From contig SCTG01000170.1 of the NCBI GenBank assembly GCA_004298335.1, positions 1 to 37,500 of the forward strand: DNA of 37,500 nt, in the 5' to 3' direction. Position 1 is the first letter of the stretch; each line of letters begins with the position of its first letter. This document shows, piece after piece, positions 36,633 through 37,500 of this stretch. The notes under the pieces were generated by a model. It ran no database searches and had not been told where the DNA came from. It saw only the letters and a list, made by a program, of their open reading frames with translations. The position numbers were made by a program, and so were the translations under genes. The stretch comes from Nitrospirota bacterium. GTDB taxonomy: Bacteria > Nitrospirota > Nitrospiria > Nitrospirales > NS-4.

Positions 36633-37500
36633 TCAACTGCGCCACCGGAGCGTGACCGGTTCTTTCAAAGGGTGCTCAAAGACGTTGCCGCTGCGACAGG
36701 AAGCGAGATACGCGGCCTTCAATTTGTAATACCATTTGGCGGGCGTATCGGCATCGTCAATCAACATCAAGGCCGGCTTATAGCGGAGACCAATGGCCTG
36801 CCGCTCCATTACACGCTTGTCCTGGTTCAGGAAGTGCCGGGCGATGAGACGAAAAATGGTCTTGGACAGAGGAACCCACCGGAACAGATTCCACGCCGCG
36901 CAAAAATCGATCCGGCATTCGTTTTCCGTGATGGGGGTCACGGTGGCGAGAGATGAGAACCAGTACGGCCCGCAGCGGATGATCTCGTAGCGCAGGTTGG
37001 GGAGTACGAACTCGATGGTCGTGGAAACGGCTTCACCATAGAGGCCCAGCACCTTATAGATGGCGCTATTACGTGAGGGCGTATGGGCCTTCATCCGGAA
37101 GCCGTACGGGATCGGCTCGAAGTCCTTGGCCTTCTCGTGGATGCTGTCCCGGCTGCGCCAGAACCAGCTTTGATGGACGAATGGGCCATGAGCAGGATCC
37201 ATCAGTCCGACGATGCCGTCATCGATCGTACACTTCAGCATGGTGGAAATGTGAAGGAACCGGTAAGAGTCGGAATAGAGAGGCAGGCGTGGCACCTCGG
37301 GCACTATCGGATTCTTTCCAGTGACATCCGGCATGTAGACCCAAATGTAGTTGTTGCGTTCCTGGCATGGGTACGTTGTCACTCCGATCTTCTCCGGCTG
37401 CAGCCTGTCGTCTGCGGTCAATGCGGGAATGTGCCGGCAGCGCCCGGCCATGTCAAATTGCCACCCATGATAGGAGCATTCCAGGCGGTCGCCGTTGAAC
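36633..37500 (-). CDS. Rieske-type non-haem iron oxygenase, alpha subunit (N-terminus outside window)
   Basis: The frame is open through the right edge; 288 residues are visible. The first visible residues contain CSYHGWQFD, the second half (CxxH) of a Rieske [2Fe-2S] site; the first CxH half must lie outside. The catalytic domain follows: NNYIWVYMPD, then GLMDPAHGPFVHQSW, whose two histidines are the expected mononuclear-iron ligands, and IDDADTPAKW near the end as the candidate acidic ligand. This is the layout of ring-hydroxylating or demethylating Rieske oxygenases (TsaM/VanA/PAO-like). Substrate is unknown. It precedes the molybdoenzyme gene, probably in one operon. Confidence 0.88.
   Translation of the reverse strand, partial: FNGDRLECSYHGWQFDMAGRCRHIPALTADDRLQPEKIGVTTYPCQERNNYIWVYMPDVTGKNPIVPEVPRLPLYSDSYRFLHISTMLKCTIDDGIVGLMDPAHGPFVHQSWFWRSRDSIHEKAKDFEPIPYGFRMKAHTPSRNSAIYKVLGLYGEAVSTTIEFVLPNLRYEIIRCGPYWFSSLATVTPITENECRIDFCAAWNLFRWVPLSKTIFRLIARHFLNQDKRVMERQAIGLRYKPALMLIDDADTPAKWYYKLKAAYLASCRSGNVFEHPLKEPVTLRWRS

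Overview
The window is a dense, GC-rich bacterial chromosome segment with Gram-negative outer-membrane machinery: LptF/LptG, a TonB-dependent receptor, and a filamentous-haemagglutinin-type surface protein. Gene content and style (a caspase/FGE-like fusion, large NHL/Fn3 proteins, a compact late cobalamin operon next to lptFG) resemble Nitrospirota, most likely Nitrospira. That assignment is inference from gene content, not a database match. No rRNA, tRNA, CRISPR array, transposase or phage gene was recognised.

Layout. (1) 1-4729: the 3' end of a repetitive exoprotein/adhesin gene whose 231-bp units run off the left edge, then a separately promoted envelope-anchored protein combining a caspase-like domain, a roughly 390-residue charged helical rod and a C-terminal FGE/sulfatase-modifying-factor-like domain. 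(2) 4743-20444: a B12 regulon. A promoter, a cobalamin riboswitch and an intrinsic terminator precede an uptake block (BtuF-like, BtuD, second BtuF, BtuC). A second cobalamin riboswitch, with a hairpin reaching into the Shine-Dalgarno region, precedes btuB and a string of mostly overlapping genes for the late aerobic/anaerobic-shared pathway: cbiA, cobO/btuR, a small Cys-rich CWC protein, bluB, cbiP/cobQ, cobU, cobT, cobS, cbiB, cobD and a PduO-type adenosyltransferase. Together these take up corrinoids and carry cobyrinic acid to adenosylcobalamin, including making the lower ligand. No corrin-ring gene is present. (3) 20445-21047: a 600-bp stretch without a convincing gene. (4) 21048-24300: a small membrane protein, lptG-lptF on the minus strand, and a divergent cold-shock gene with a long leader and a terminator. 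(5) 24317-34957, plus strand: a TPR scaffold protein, a double NHL beta-propeller/Fn3 protein, guaB, guaA, rluB, aspS and a STAS anti-sigma-factor antagonist, closely spaced from the NHL gene onward. (6) 34975-37500, minus strand: a Rieske oxygenase (cut by the right edge), a Tat-exported sulfite-oxidase-like molybdoenzyme and a protein made of two DUF3467-like domains, probably one operon.

The points most worth a second look are the caspase-rod-FGE fusion beside the repetitive exoprotein, the two B12 riboswitches with apparently different output mechanisms, a BtuF paralogue with no signal peptide, the CWC mini-protein locked into the cobalamin operon, the tandem DUF3467-like protein downstream of a molybdoenzyme and a Rieske oxygenase, and the twin-propeller NHL protein directly ahead of guaBA.
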